Below, piece by piece: positions 1-7,879 of a stretch of DNA of 7,879 nucleotides (position 1 is the first letter of the stretch; every line of letters starts with the position of its first letter). Under the pieces are notes generated by a model, which had not been told where the DNA came from, made no database searches, and worked only from the letters and a program-made list of their open reading frames with translations. A program made the translations under genes and the position numbers. Source of the stretch: an uncultured Lysobacteraceae bacterium. GTDB lineage: Bacteria > Pseudomonadota > Gammaproteobacteria > Xanthomonadales > Xanthomonadaceae. The stretch spans positions 1-7,879 of the forward strand of contig CAMLSB010000078.1 of the NCBI GenBank assembly GCA_946482565.1, given 5' to 3'.

Positions 1-596
1 GCGGCGCGATGAACGGCATCCTCACGCTGTCGGGCGTGTGGCACAAGCTGCGCACGGACCCGATCCTGAAGTTCCTGATCGTGGCGATCAGCTTCTACAT
101 GATCGCGACGTTCGAGGGCCCGCTGCTCTCGATCAAGACCGTCAATTCGCTCAGCCACTACACGGACTGGACGATCGGCCACGTGCATGCCGGCACGCTC
201 GGCTGGGTGGCGATGATCTCGATCGGCTCGCTGTACTCGCTGTGGCCGCGGCTGTTCGGGCTGCAGGGCATGTACTCGACGAAGCTCATCGACGTGCACT
301 TCTGGCTGCATACGCTCGGCGTCGTCTTCTACATCGTCTCGATGTGGATCGCCGGCATCACCCAGGGCCTGATGTGGCGCGCCACCAATGCCGACGGCAC
401 GCTGACCTACAGCTTCGTCGAGTCGCTGGTCGCGACGTATCCCTATTACCTGGGACGCCTGATGGGCGGCCTGTTCATCGTGGCCGGCATGTGCCTGATG
501 GCCTGGCACATGTGGCGCACCCGGCAGATGGCGGGCGCGGGCGCGCCCGCGGCGCAGCCGGTGCTGGCCCCCGATGTCGCCGAAGCGACGGCCTGA
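1..596 (+). CDS. ccoN: Cytochrome c oxidase cbb3-type, subunit I (CcoN), C-terminal part; 5' end outside window
   Basis: Catalytic membrane subunit of the cbb3 oxidase, which reduces O2 to water and pumps protons across the inner membrane. Only about 197 codons are present. The frame is already open at base 1, so the ATG at 9 is an internal Met (it sits in the family segment [18 protein letters not shown]), not the start. Numbered from that Met, the diagnostic stretch [15 protein letters not shown] holds His58 and His60. In this family these are the proximal ligand of high-spin haem b3 and a ligand of low-spin haem b. Glu36 in the ATFEGP segment lies 22 residues before His58, the spacing of the conserved Glu323/His345 pair in Pseudomonas stutzeri CcoN. 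Hydrophobic stretches near 20-40, 60-80, 97-118 and 148-168 look like the last membrane helices. The Ala/Pro-rich tail is unremarkable. The CuB ligands and the other haem b ligand lie upstream of the window. It is the first visible gene of the operon, 12 bases before ccoO. Confidence 0.97.
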   Translation, partial: GAMNGILTLSGVWHKLRTDPILKFLIVAISFYMIATFEGPLLSIKTVNSLSHYTDWTIGHVHAGTLGWVAMISIGSLYSLWPRLFGLQGMYSTKLIDVHFWLHTLGVVFYIVSMWIAGITQGLMWRATNADGTLTYSFVESLVATYPYYLGRLMGGLFIVAGMCLMAWHMWRTRQMAGAGAPAAQPVLAPDVAEATA

Positions 597-599
597 GGA
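595..599 (+). promoter_or_regulatory. Ribosome binding site for ccoO
   Basis: GAGGA overlaps the ccoN stop codon and ends 9 bases before the ATG at 609. It is a good Shine-Dalgarno match. It supports the chosen CcoO start and suggests translational coupling to ccoN. Confidence 0.65.
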
Positions 600-608
600 C
601 GCGACGAC

Positions 609-1223
609 ATGGGCATTGCACACGAGAAACTCGAGAAGAACATCGGCCTGCTGGCCGTGCTGGTCGCGGTCGCGGTGTCGCTCGGCGGCCTGGCCGAAAT
701 CGTCCCGCTGATGTTCCAGGCCGAGGCGATCAAGCCGCTGCCGGGCATCAAGCCGTACCCGGCGCTGCAGCTGGCGGGCCGCGACGTCTACATCCGCGAG
801 GGCTGCTACGGCTGCCATTCGCAGATGGTGCGCACGCTGCGCTTCGAGACCGAACGCTACGGCCACTATTCGCTGGCGGGCGAGTCGGTGTACGACCGGC
901 CGTTCCAGTGGGGCTCGAAGCGCACCGGGCCGGACCTGGCGCGCGTCGGCGGGCGCTATTCGGACGACTGGCACCGCGTGCACCTCACCGACCCGCGCGC
1001 GGTGGTGCCGGAATCGAACATGCCGGCGTTCCCGTGGCTGGAGAAGAACCTGGTCGACGGCGAGGACATCACCACGCACATGCGTGCGCTGCAGCGCCTC
1101 GGCGATCCGTACAGCGACGCGGAAATCGCGGCCGCCCCGCGCGACGTCGCCGGCAAGACCGAACTCGACGCCATGGTCGCCTACCTGCAGGGCCTCGGCA
1201 CGCACGCGCCGCGGGGGAACTGA
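609..1223 (+). CDS. ccoO: Cytochrome c oxidase cbb3-type, subunit II (CcoO), monohaem cytochrome c
   Basis: Membrane-anchored monohaem cytochrome c of the cbb3 oxidase, passing electrons from CcoP towards haem b in CcoN on the periplasmic side. The protein is 204 residues, a normal length. An uncleaved N-terminal anchor (about 12-36) follows the family opening HEKLEKNIG. The single c-type haem site is CYGCH at 66-70, directly after REG, and the likely distal ligand is Met138 in ESNMPAFPW. The blocks [34 protein letters not shown] and VVPESNMPA are near-signature for CcoO. After the haem motif the sequence reads SQMVRTLRF, where many relatives have a Pro after the Arg; this is a minor substitution. 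The start is supported by a good ribosome binding site and the conserved N-terminus. The gene follows ccoN by 12 bases and precedes ccoQ by 4. Confidence 0.97.
   Translation: MGIAHEKLEKNIGLLAVLVAVAVSLGGLAEIVPLMFQAEAIKPLPGIKPYPALQLAGRDVYIREGCYGCHSQMVRTLRFETERYGHYSLAGESVYDRPFQWGSKRTGPDLARVGGRYSDDWHRVHLTDPRAVVPESNMPAFPWLEKNLVDGEDITTHMRALQRLGDPYSDAEIAAAPRDVAGKTELDAMVAYLQGLGTHAPRGN
1213..1218 (+). promoter_or_regulatory. Probable ribosome binding site for ccoQ
   Basis: GGGGGA inside the last codons of ccoO ends 9 bases before the ATG at 1228. This is a plausible purine-rich Shine-Dalgarno sequence. It fixes the short ccoQ start rather than an in-frame ATG further upstream inside ccoO. Confidence 0.5.
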
Positions 1224-1227
1224 CGAC

Positions 1228-1422
1228 ATGGTTTCCGGAATCGTGACCTCGTTGCTGTTGCTGCTGTTCATCATGCTGTGGGCCTGGGCGTGGCAGCCGC
1301 GCCTGCGCCGCGGCTTCGACGAGGCCGCGCGCCTGGCCGTGGACGACGCGATCCCCGCCGGCGAACGGCGTACCGCACCCGCCGATGCGGCGGACGTCGC
1401 CGCGAAGGAGCCGCGCGCATGA
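1228..1422 (+). CDS. ccoQ: Cbb3-type cytochrome oxidase subunit IV (CcoQ)
   Basis: Small single-helix membrane protein of 64 residues. CcoQ/FixQ proteins stabilise the assembled cbb3 oxidase, notably the link to CcoP. The N-terminus MVSGIVTSLLLLLFIMLWAW forms one transmembrane helix (about 3-22). It is followed by a basic/aromatic junction (QPRLRRGFDEAARL), a common CcoQ pattern, and then an Ala/Asp-rich soluble tail. The open frame extends upstream into ccoO, but the hydrophobic N-terminus and the ribosome binding site favour ATG 1228. The identification rests on position between ccoO and ccoP, size and topology more than on any catalytic motif, since CcoQ sequences are poorly conserved. The stop codon overlaps the ccoP start in an ATGA arrangement. 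Confidence 0.88.
   Translation: MVSGIVTSLLLLLFIMLWAWAWQPRLRRGFDEAARLAVDDAIPAGERRTAPADAADVAAKEPRA
1405..1410 (+). promoter_or_regulatory. Strong ribosome binding site for ccoP
   Basis: AAGGAG ends 8 bases before the ATG at 1419 and lies within the 3' end of ccoQ. It is the best Shine-Dalgarno match in the window. It decides the CcoP start, as an in-frame ATG exists 141 bases upstream with no support. Confidence 0.8.
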
Positions 1423-2369
1423 GCACCGGCTGGAACTGGTACGTCATCGTCCTGCTCGCGTTCAACCTGCTCGGCTGCGCATGGCTGCTGTGGTGGACGG
1501 CGAAGCGCCGCCCCGGCGACCCGAAGCCGGAGGACACCAGCCATTACTGGGACGGCGACATCACCGAATACAACAAGCCGATGCCGCGCTGGTGGATCAA
1601 CGGCTTCTTCCTCGCGATCGCGTTCGGCATCGGCTACCTGCTCTGGTACGGCGGCCTCGGCACGTACGCGGGCTTCGGCAAGTGGAGCTCGCAGGGCGAG
1701 CATGCGCTGGACAAGGCCGCGGCCGATGCGCGCCTGGAGGAAACCTTCGCCGCGTACCGCGACAAGCCGCTGCCGGAACTGGCGCGCAATCCGCAGGCGA
1801 TGGAGCTGGGCCGTTCGATCTTCGCCAACACCTGCGCGACCTGCCACGGTTCGTCGGCGAAGGGCGCGACCGGCTATCCCAACCTCACCGACGACATCTG
1901 GCACTGGGGCGGTTCGCCCGAGCGCGTGCTGCAGACGGTGCTCGACGGCCGCGAGGGCGTGATGCCGCCGTGGGGAACCGTGCTCACCGGCATGGGCGGT
2001 GACAACGCCGTGGACTACGTGATCGCCTACGTCCGCGCGCTCAAGGACCCCGCGCTGGTGCGCAACAACTACATGGCCGCGCAGGGCAAGCAGCTGTACG
2101 ACGGCGTGTGCGTCGCGTGCCATGGCATCGCCGGCAAGGGCAATCCCGAAATGGGCGCGCCGGACCTGACCGACGATTACTGGTTGTACGGCGACAGCAG
2201 CGCCGTGCTGCACAAGACGATCGCCGAGGGCCGCCACGGCACGATGCCGGCGCACCGCGCGCTGCTCGGCGAGACGCGCGCGCGCCTGGTCGCGGCGTGG
2301 GTCTGGTCGCTGTCGAACCAGCAACCCGCCGCGACGGCTGGCGCGGGGGCCGCGAAGGCGCCACAGTAA
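1419..2369 (+). CDS. ccoP: Cytochrome c oxidase cbb3-type, subunit III (CcoP), dihaem cytochrome c
   Basis: Dihaem, membrane-anchored cytochrome c that accepts electrons from soluble cytochromes or the bc1 complex and passes them to CcoO. The protein is 316 residues, close to the family norm. There are two N-terminal membrane helices (about 7-27 and 58-80). Between them lies the FixP_N hallmark, here WDGDITEYNKPMPRWW (44-59); relatives usually read closer to WDGI.ELNNPLPRWW. A linker leads to two cytochrome c domains: CATCH at 139-143 with likely distal Met182 (VMPPWG), and CVACH at 231-235 with likely distal Met276 (TMPAH). Each has a conserved aromatic/Asp segment (LTDDIWHWGG, LTDDYWLYGD). 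The tail after about 302 is Ala/Gly-rich and probably disordered. The start is set by the strong AAGGAG site and overlaps the ccoQ stop by 4 bases. The haems are attached in the periplasm by the Ccm system, which is not in this window. Confidence 0.97.
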   Translation: MSTGWNWYVIVLLAFNLLGCAWLLWWTAKRRPGDPKPEDTSHYWDGDITEYNKPMPRWWINGFFLAIAFGIGYLLWYGGLGTYAGFGKWSSQGEHALDKAAADARLEETFAAYRDKPLPELARNPQAMELGRSIFANTCATCHGSSAKGATGYPNLTDDIWHWGGSPERVLQTVLDGREGVMPPWGTVLTGMGGDNAVDYVIAYVRALKDPALVRNNYMAAQGKQLYDGVCVACHGIAGKGNPEMGAPDLTDDYWLYGDSSAVLHKTIAEGRHGTMPAHRALLGETRARLVAAWVWSLSNQQPAATAGAGAAKAPQ

Positions 2370-2372
2370 GCC

Positions 2373-2672
2373 ATGCCCGTCCCGCTTCCGACGCCGGAAT
2401 TCGACCACCCACCGCGCCCGATGGTGCAGCGGATCGGCGCGATCCTGTGGCCGAGTTTCTTCGCCGCGGGCGTGGCGACCTCGGTGTTCTTCGCGTTCAT
2501 CGACCCGCTGGAATTGCGCGACCTGACGTTCCCGCACCTGCCGCTCACGCGTGGCGCCGGCTACACGATCGGCTTCTTCACCTTCTGGCTCGCGACGTCG
2601 TCGTCGAGCCTCTTCACCTGGATCCTGCTGCGGCCTTCGAGCCGCTTCAACGGACCCAAGACCGGGCAGTAA
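2373..2672 (+). CDS. Small two-helix membrane protein of unknown function between ccoP and ccoG
   Basis: A 99-residue protein that I do not recognise as a named subunit. Two hydrophobic segments, about 21-43 (from IGAILWPSFF to AFID) and 63-86 (GYTIGFFTFW onward), are joined by a loop of about 20 residues, EL-R-DLTFPHLPLTRG. The N-terminus is Pro-rich and the C-terminus is basic (RPSSRFNGPKTGQ). There is no Cys, no haem motif and only two His (in DHPP and FPHLP). The start lies 3 bases after the ccoP stop; only a weak AAGG lies about 14 bases upstream, suggesting translation coupled to ccoP. The stop (TAA, 2670-2672) is in the same frame as ccoG and 6 bases before its GTG. Third-position GC bias matches the neighbours, so it is likely a real gene. 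I recall similar uncharacterised proteins near cbb3 operons in xanthomonads, but could not search. It could be an extra oxidase subunit or an assembly factor; that is inference from position only. Confidence 0.8.
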   Translation: MPVPLPTPEFDHPPRPMVQRIGAILWPSFFAAGVATSVFFAFIDPLELRDLTFPHLPLTRGAGYTIGFFTFWLATSSSSLFTWILLRPSSRFNGPKTGQ

Positions 2673-2678
2673 CGGGCC

Positions 2679-4226
<1,548 letters not shown>

Positions 4227-4227
4227 C

Positions 4228-4785
4228 ATGGACAACGAATCGCCCTGGCGGCAACCCGTGGTGTGGCTGATGGTGGCGCTGGTCGCGGCCGCGGTCATCG
4301 GTGGCGTGGTGATGGTGCGCGTGGCCGGCGGCGACGGCAGCGTCGACGCCGTGCCCGACGACGTCCAGCGCACGGGCCAGGCGCAGCAGGCCGACCTCGG
4401 TCCCGACCAGCGTGCCGCCGCGCGAAAGCTGAGCGCGATCCTGCGCATCGATGCGAAGGGCGGCTTCGTCGAAGTGGTGGCGGTCTCCGGCGACTTCGAC
4501 CGCGCCGCGCGCATGCGGTTGCGCCTGCACCACCCGCTGCGCGCGGCCGACGACCGCGTCCTCGAACTCGCGCCCGGCGGCGCCGGCTGGCGCGCCGACG
4601 CGCGACCCGCTGGCAACCACGACTGGAACCTGCAGCTCGAGCCTGCGGACGACGCCGGTGCCTGGCGCCTGCTCGGCCGGCTCCCTCGCGGCCAGCTCGC
4701 GGCGCGGCTGCACCCCGCGCTGGACGACGCGGACGACGCGGACGACGAGACGCCCGACGACGCTCCGGGCGACGCGCAACCGTAA
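4228..4785 (+). CDS. ccoH: Divergent FixH/CcoH family protein, cbb3 oxidase assembly
   Basis: Single-pass membrane protein needed for assembly of cbb3 oxidase and found with the assembly complex in other bacteria. The protein is 185 residues: a short cytoplasmic N-terminus starting MDNESPWRQPVVW, one membrane helix (about 11-31) and a periplasmic domain. The FixH signal is modest but consistent. There is an early WRQPVVW anchor; a beta-rich domain contains LRLHHPLRAADDRVLEL (97-113), resembling the family L-x-H-P/T...D...v-x-L strand. Near the end is DWNLQLEPADDAGAWRLLGRL (132-152), resembling the W-x-l-x-l...g-x-WrL-x-G ending. After the helix, where many relatives carry an Asp/Tyr-Tyr segment, this one reads VPDDVQRTGQAQQADLG with no Tyr. 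The C-terminal tail (166-183) is unusually acidic. An in-frame upstream extension into ccoG exists but starts with no support. The start lies 1 base after the ccoG stop. Position between ccoG and ccoI strengthens the call. Confidence 0.85.
   Translation: MDNESPWRQPVVWLMVALVAAAVIGGVVMVRVAGGDGSVDAVPDDVQRTGQAQQADLGPDQRAAARKLSAILRIDAKGGFVEVVAVSGDFDRAARMRLRLHHPLRAADDRVLELAPGGAGWRADARPAGNHDWNLQLEPADDAGAWRLLGRLPRGQLAARLHPALDDADDADDETPDDAPGDAQP
4723..4749 (+). repeat. Three tandem 9-base units in the ccoH 3' end
   Basis: The 9-base unit GACGACGCG occurs twice in tandem and a third copy differs at one base (GACGACGAG). In the ccoH frame it encodes Asp-Asp-Ala, Asp-Asp-Ala, Asp-Asp-Glu in the acidic tail. 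It is a candidate site of length variation between strains. Confidence 0.8.
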
Positions 4786-4789
4786 CGCG

Positions 4790-7183
4790 ATGGACGCCCC
4801 CGCGGCCTGCCACCACTGCGGCGAAGCCCTGCCGCAATCGCCCGCGCGCGCCGACATCGACGGCGCGTCGCGCGCCTTCTGCTGCGAAGGCTGCGCCGCG
4901 GCCGCACGCTGGATCCGCGACGCACGCCTCGACGACTACTATCGCCTGCGCAGCGCCCCCGCCGGACGCGTCGACGCCGATGCGCCGTCGCTGGCGGCGT
5001 GGGATCGCGAAGACCTGCTCGCAGGCCATGCGCACACGGTCGACGGTGGCCGCGAGATCACCGTCCTGACCGACGGCATGCGCTGTGCCGCCTGCGCCTG
5101 GCTGGTCGACCGCGCGCTGGCGCGCGAGCCCGGCGTGCTCGAATCCAGCGCGAACGCCGTGACCGGCCGCATCCGCATCGCCTGGGATCCCGCGCGCACG
5201 CCGCTGTCGAAGCCGCTCGCGCGGCTGGCGGCGCTCGGCTATCGCCCCTATCTCGCCACCGGCGAGGCGCGCGAGCGCGCGCGGCGCGCCGACCGCAACC
5301 GCGCGCTCCTGCGCATCGGCCTGGCCGGGCTCGGCGCGATGCAGGCGATGATGTTCGCCGAGGCGCTGTACCTCGACACCGCGGGCGAGATGCCGCTGCC
5401 CACGCGCGACTTCTTCCGCTGGATCACGTTCCTGGTGTCGACGCCGGTGGTGTTCTGGGCCGGCTGGCCCTTCCTCGCCGGCGCCTGGAACGAATTGCGC
5501 GGGCGCCGCCCGGGCATGGACACGCTGGTCGCGGGCTCGACGCTGCTGGCGTGGGCCGCGAGTACCTGGGAAACCGTGCGCGGCGGCGAACACGTCTGGT
5601 ACGACGCGGCGGTGATGTTCGTGTTCCTGCTGCTGGTCGCGCGCCAGCTCGAGCAGCGCGCGCGCGGCATCGCGAGCGCGCAGGTCGACGCATTGGCGCG
5701 GGCGCGGCCCGCATTCGCGACGCGGGAACTGCCCGATGGGAGCCGCGAATCCGTGCCGATCGATGCGCTCGCGATCGGCGACATCGTGCGCGTCGCCGTC
5801 GGCGAGCCGGTGCCCGCCGACGGCGTGCTGCTGGAAGCCGAAGCACACTTCGAGGAATCGCTGCTCACCGGCGAATCCGCGCCGGTCGCGCGCCATGCCG
5901 GCGATCCGGTGTACGCCGGCACCGCCTGCCGCGAACACGCGGCGCGGCTGCGCATCACCCAGGTCGGCGCCGGCACGCGGTTGGCGGAACTGGCGCGGCT
6001 GGTCGAGCGCGCGCAGGCGCATCGCCCGGCGCTGGCCATCGGCGCGGAACGCATCGCGACCTGGTTCGTCGCCGGCCTCGCGATCGCCGCGATCGCGGTG
6101 TACGCCTGGTGGCACGTGCACGAGCCGGCGCGCGCGTTCGAAGTGCTGCTCGCGCTGCTCGTGGTGAGCTGCCCGTGCGCGCTGTCGCTGGCGGTGCCGG
6201 CTGCATTGGCCGCGGCGCATGGCGCGCTGGCGCGCATCGGCGTGCTGTCGGTGCGACCGGAAGCGCTGGAACGGCTCGCGCGCGCCACGGACGTGGTGTT
6301 CGACAAGACCGGCACGCTGGGCGACGGCAAGCCCCGGCTGGAGCGCGTCGAGGCATGCGACGGTATCGGGGAGGCCGATGCCTTGCGCATCGCGGCCGCG
6401 CTCGAGCGCGACAGCAGCCATCCACTCGCGACCGCGTTCGCCGACGCCACGGACGTTCCTGCCGCCGATGGCGTCCGCGCCGTCGCCGGCCGGGGCGTGG
6501 AAGGCTTCGTCGCGGGGCGCCACTGGCGCATCGGCACGGCCGCGTTCGCGACCGGTGGCGAGGACGACGGCGCGGTCTGGCTCGGCGCGCGCGATGATGG
6601 CGGTCCCGCTCGCGCGCGCTTCGTGTTCGCCGAACGCGAACGCGCCGATGCCGCCGGCGCCGTGAGGCAATTGCGCGCGCAGGGCCTCGCGCTGCACCTG
6701 TCCAGCGGCGACGCCGATGCGCCGGTGCAGCGCTTCGCGCATTCGATGGGCATCGAGGCCGCGCACGCGCGCCAGTCGCCGGAAGGCAAGCTCGCGCTCG
6801 TGCGCGGCCTGCAGCGCGAAGGCAGGATCGTCGCGATGGTCGGCGACGGCCTCAACGATGCGCCCGTGCTCGCGGGCGCCGACGTATCGCTGGCGATCGG
6901 CGACGGCGCCGCGCTCGCGCAGCGCGCGGCGGACCTGGTGCTGTCGGGCAGTTCGCTCGGCGCCGTGCCGGCCGCGATCGCGATCGCCCGGCGCACGCGG
7001 CGCATCGTCCGCCAGAACCTGGCGTGGGCATTCGGCTACAACCTGCTCGCGCTGCCGCTGGCCGCCGCGGGCCTGGTGACGCCGTGGCTCGCGGCGCTCG
7101 GCATGGCACTCTCGTCGCTGGCGGTCACCGCCAATTCGCTGCGACTGGCGAAGTCGACCCCACGGGAACGCATGCCGCGATGA
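4790..7183 (+). CDS. ccoI: Copper-translocating P1B-type ATPase CcoI (FixI), for cbb3 oxidase CuB supply
   Basis: ATP-driven Cu(I) pump (FixI/CopA2-like) that supplies copper to the periplasm for cbb3 assembly. The protein is 797 residues. An N-terminal Cys-rich metal-binding domain has CHHC (7-10) and FCCEGC (30-35). An HMA domain follows with GMRCAAC (Cys99, Cys102). Membrane segments lie near 172-195, 208-230, 243-262, 270-287, 423-442, 448-475, 744-763 and 765-785. The catalytic and transport motifs are intact: actuator TGES 360-363, intramembrane CPC 461-463, phosphorylation DKTGT with Asp505, SSHP with His544 and Pro545, SSGD 638-641 in the hinge, GDGLND 685-690, YN in helix 7 (750-751) and GMALSS in helix 8 (771-776). 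The nucleotide-binding region (about 515-635) is short, as in this subfamily. The two-part Cys-rich N-terminus and the neighbours favour CcoI over a general detoxifying CopA. The start ATG is 4 bases after the ccoH stop with a weak ribosome binding site. An upstream in-frame extension overlaps ccoH and is rejected. Confidence 0.97.
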   Translation: MDAPAACHHCGEALPQSPARADIDGASRAFCCEGCAAAARWIRDARLDDYYRLRSAPAGRVDADAPSLAAWDREDLLAGHAHTVDGGREITVLTDGMRCAACAWLVDRALAREPGVLESSANAVTGRIRIAWDPARTPLSKPLARLAALGYRPYLATGEARERARRADRNRALLRIGLAGLGAMQAMMFAEALYLDTAGEMPLPTRDFFRWITFLVSTPVVFWAGWPFLAGAWNELRGRRPGMDTLVAGSTLLAWAASTWETVRGGEHVWYDAAVMFVFLLLVARQLEQRARGIASAQVDALARARPAFATRELPDGSRESVPIDALAIGDIVRVAVGEPVPADGVLLEAEAHFEESLLTGESAPVARHAGDPVYAGTACREHAARLRITQVGAGTRLAELARLVERAQAHRPALAIGAERIATWFVAGLAIAAIAVYAWWHVHEPARAFEVLLALLVVSCPCALSLAVPAALAAAHGALARIGVLSVRPEALERLARATDVVFDKTGTLGDGKPRLERVEACDGIGEADALRIAAALERDSSHPLATAFADATDVPAADGVRAVAGRGVEGFVAGRHWRIGTAAFATGGEDDGAVWLGARDDGGPARARFVFAERERADAAGAVRQLRAQGLALHLSSGDADAPVQRFAHSMGIEAAHARQSPEGKLALVRGLQREGRIVAMVGDGLNDAPVLAGADVSLAIGDGAALAQRAADLVLSGSSLGAVPAAIAIARRTRRIVRQNLAWAFGYNLLALPLAAAGLVTPWLAALGMALSSLAVTANSLRLAKSTPRERMPR

Positions 7184-7368
7184 ACATCCTGCTGTTCCTG
7201 ATCCCGCTGAGCCTGCTGCTGATCGGCATCGCCGCATGGATCTTCGTATGGGCGGTGCGGCACGGCCAGTTCGAGGACCTCGACACGCCGGCACTGGACG
7301 TGCTGCGCGACGAGCCGCCGGATCCGCCCGCGCCGGACGATACGACGGGCCACGGCGATGCCGGTTGA
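7180..7368 (+). CDS. ccoS: Cbb3-type cytochrome oxidase assembly protein CcoS
   Basis: Small single-pass membrane protein of 62 residues. CcoS is required for cofactor insertion (haem b and CuB) into CcoN, as seen in Rhodobacter capsulatus. The sequence starts MNILLFLIPLSLLLIGIAAW, forming a membrane helix (about 3-25). It is followed by the recognisable FVWAVRHGQFEDLDTPALDVL (22-42), which matches the family ending W-AVRxGQFDDLDxPAxxIL. The tail is Pro/Asp-rich. The start ATG overlaps the ccoI stop (ATGA), so translation is coupled. The open frame reaches further upstream inside ccoI, but nothing there resembles CcoS. Its own stop lies inside the first codons of the next gene, an 11-base overlap. 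Confidence 0.95.
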   Translation: MNILLFLIPLSLLLIGIAAWIFVWAVRHGQFEDLDTPALDVLRDEPPDPPAPDDTTGHGDAG

Positions 7369-7879
7369 CTGGCTCGCGCTCGGCGCCGCGTGGCTCGCCG
7401 GCCTGCTCGGCGCCGCGCATTGCGCGGCGATGTGCGGCGGCATCGCGACCGGCTTTTCCGCGCTGTCGCCGCAGGACGGCTGGTGGCGCGCGCTGCAGCC
7501 CAATCTCGGCCGCGTGCTCGGCTACGTCGCCGCCGGCGCGATCGTCGGCGGCGTCGGCCACGGCTTGCTCGACCTGGCGCGCGTGCAATGGCTGGCGACG
7601 GCGATGCGCGTCGCGGTCGGCGCGGTGCTCGTGTTTGCCGCGCTGCGCCTGCTCGGCTTCGGCGGGCGCCTCGGCTTCGGCACCACGCCGGGCGCGCACC
7701 TGTGGCAAGCGCTGCGCCCGCTGCAACGCCGGCTGTTGCTCGCCGGCGACGGGCCCGGCAAGCGCATCGCGCTCGGCCTGCTGTGGGGCTGGATGCCGTG
7801 CGGCCTCAGCACCACGCTGCTCGCCGCTGCCTGGATGCAGGCGGATGCTCGCAACGGTGCGCTGACGATGGCGGCGTTC
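7358..7879 (+). CDS. TauE/SafE-family (DsbD_2-like) membrane protein, 3' end outside window
   Basis: The first 174 residues of an integral membrane protein; the frame is still open at the last base. The N-terminal helix carries the hallmark GAAHCAAMCGGI (about 18-29), with His21, Cys22, Met25 and Cys26. A further helix region contains LLWGWMPCGLSTT (141-153) with a conserved-type Pro-Cys (Cys148). Hydrophobic segments lie near 5-29, 54-72, 81-100 and 136-160, with a basic, soluble loop around 108-135. This architecture is shared by a group annotated as sulfite exporter TauE/SafE or urease accessory-like transport proteins (related to the DsbD central domain). Members recur next to ccoS in gammaproteobacterial cbb3 operons, where a role in copper or thiol handling fits better than sulfite export; that is inference. 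The start ATG overlaps the ccoS 3' end by 11 bases, so it belongs to the same operon. No signal peptide separate from the first helix is seen. Confidence 0.85.
   Translation, partial: MPVDWLALGAAWLAGLLGAAHCAAMCGGIATGFSALSPQDGWWRALQPNLGRVLGYVAAGAIVGGVGHGLLDLARVQWLATAMRVAVGAVLVFAALRLLGFGGRLGFGTTPGAHLWQALRPLQRRLLLAGDGPGKRIALGLLWGWMPCGLSTTLLAAAWMQADARNGALTMAAF

Noticed and set aside
9..596. The ATG at 9 as the true start of a short protein.
   Set aside because: The frame is open to the left edge and the sequence at that Met is an internal, conserved segment of CcoN, so the gene is cut by the window edge and not truncated biologically.
638..641. SSGD instead of the usual TGD hinge motif in CcoI as a sign of inactivation.
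   Set aside because: Ser in place of Thr before GD is tolerated and common in FixI/CcoI-type pumps, and all other catalytic motifs are intact. Positions given are CcoI residues; the bases are about 6701-6712.
38..1246. A 402-codon + strand frame overlapping ccoN and ccoO.
   Set aside because: The translation is Arg/Ala/Gly-rich and featureless, while the competing frames encode unmistakable CcoN and CcoO.
5248..7005. A 585-codon minus-strand frame opposite ccoI.
   Set aside because: Ala/Ser/Arg-rich shadow of ccoI; two long antisense frames over the same gene point to codon bias, not genes.
4295..7726. A 1143-codon open frame on the minus strand, opposite ccoH, ccoI, ccoS and the TauE/SafE-like gene.
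   Set aside because: Its translation is low-complexity Arg/Ala/Gly/His-rich with no domain. It is the expected antisense shadow of strongly GC-biased codons in ccoI, whose motifs are complete on the + strand.

Overview
The window is one strand-coherent gene cluster for a cbb3-type (C-family) haem-copper cytochrome oxidase and its maturation machinery: the 3' end of ccoN, then ccoO, ccoQ, ccoP, a small unnamed membrane-protein gene, ccoG, ccoH, ccoI, ccoS and the 5' part of a TauE/SafE-like membrane-protein gene that runs off the right edge. All ten genes are on the + strand. The very high GC content (about 70% by eye), the gammaproteobacterial gene order and the protein details suggest a high-GC proteobacterium, most plausibly the Lysobacter/Luteimonas/Xanthomonas group. 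The taxon is an inference from memory of related clusters, not from a search.

Layout: 1-596 is the C-terminal part of CcoN (catalytic subunit, haem b/b3 ligand region). 609-1223 is CcoO (monohaem cytochrome c) and 1228-1422 is CcoQ. 1419-2369 is CcoP (dihaem cytochrome c). 2373-2672 is a two-helix membrane protein of unknown function. 2679-4226 is CcoG (iron-sulfur membrane protein, cupric reductase family). 4228-4785 is CcoH (FixH), divergent and with an acidic tail. 4790-7183 is CcoI (copper P1B-type ATPase). 7180-7368 is CcoS and 7358-7879 is a truncated TauE/SafE-family protein. Intergenic distances run from an 11-base overlap to 12 bases, so there is no room for internal promoters of ordinary size. 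I see no terminator, RNA gene, mobile element or CRISPR. The operon promoter, where an Fnr/Anr site would be expected, lies left of the window.

The genes work together as follows. CcoN, CcoO and CcoP form the oxidase that reduces O2 at low oxygen tension, with CcoQ as a small stabilising subunit. CcoG is thought to reduce Cu(II) to Cu(I), CcoI moves Cu(I) across the membrane for CuB insertion, and CcoH and CcoS help assembly and cofactor insertion. The TauE/SafE-like protein carries Cys/His/Met motifs suited to copper or thiol chemistry.

The content is mainly a known system. The parts that deserve attention are the unnamed membrane protein between ccoP and ccoG, an apparent insertion of about 50 residues in CcoG before its ferredoxin motifs, the divergent CcoH with an acidic repeat tail, and the TauE/SafE-like gene coupled to ccoS.
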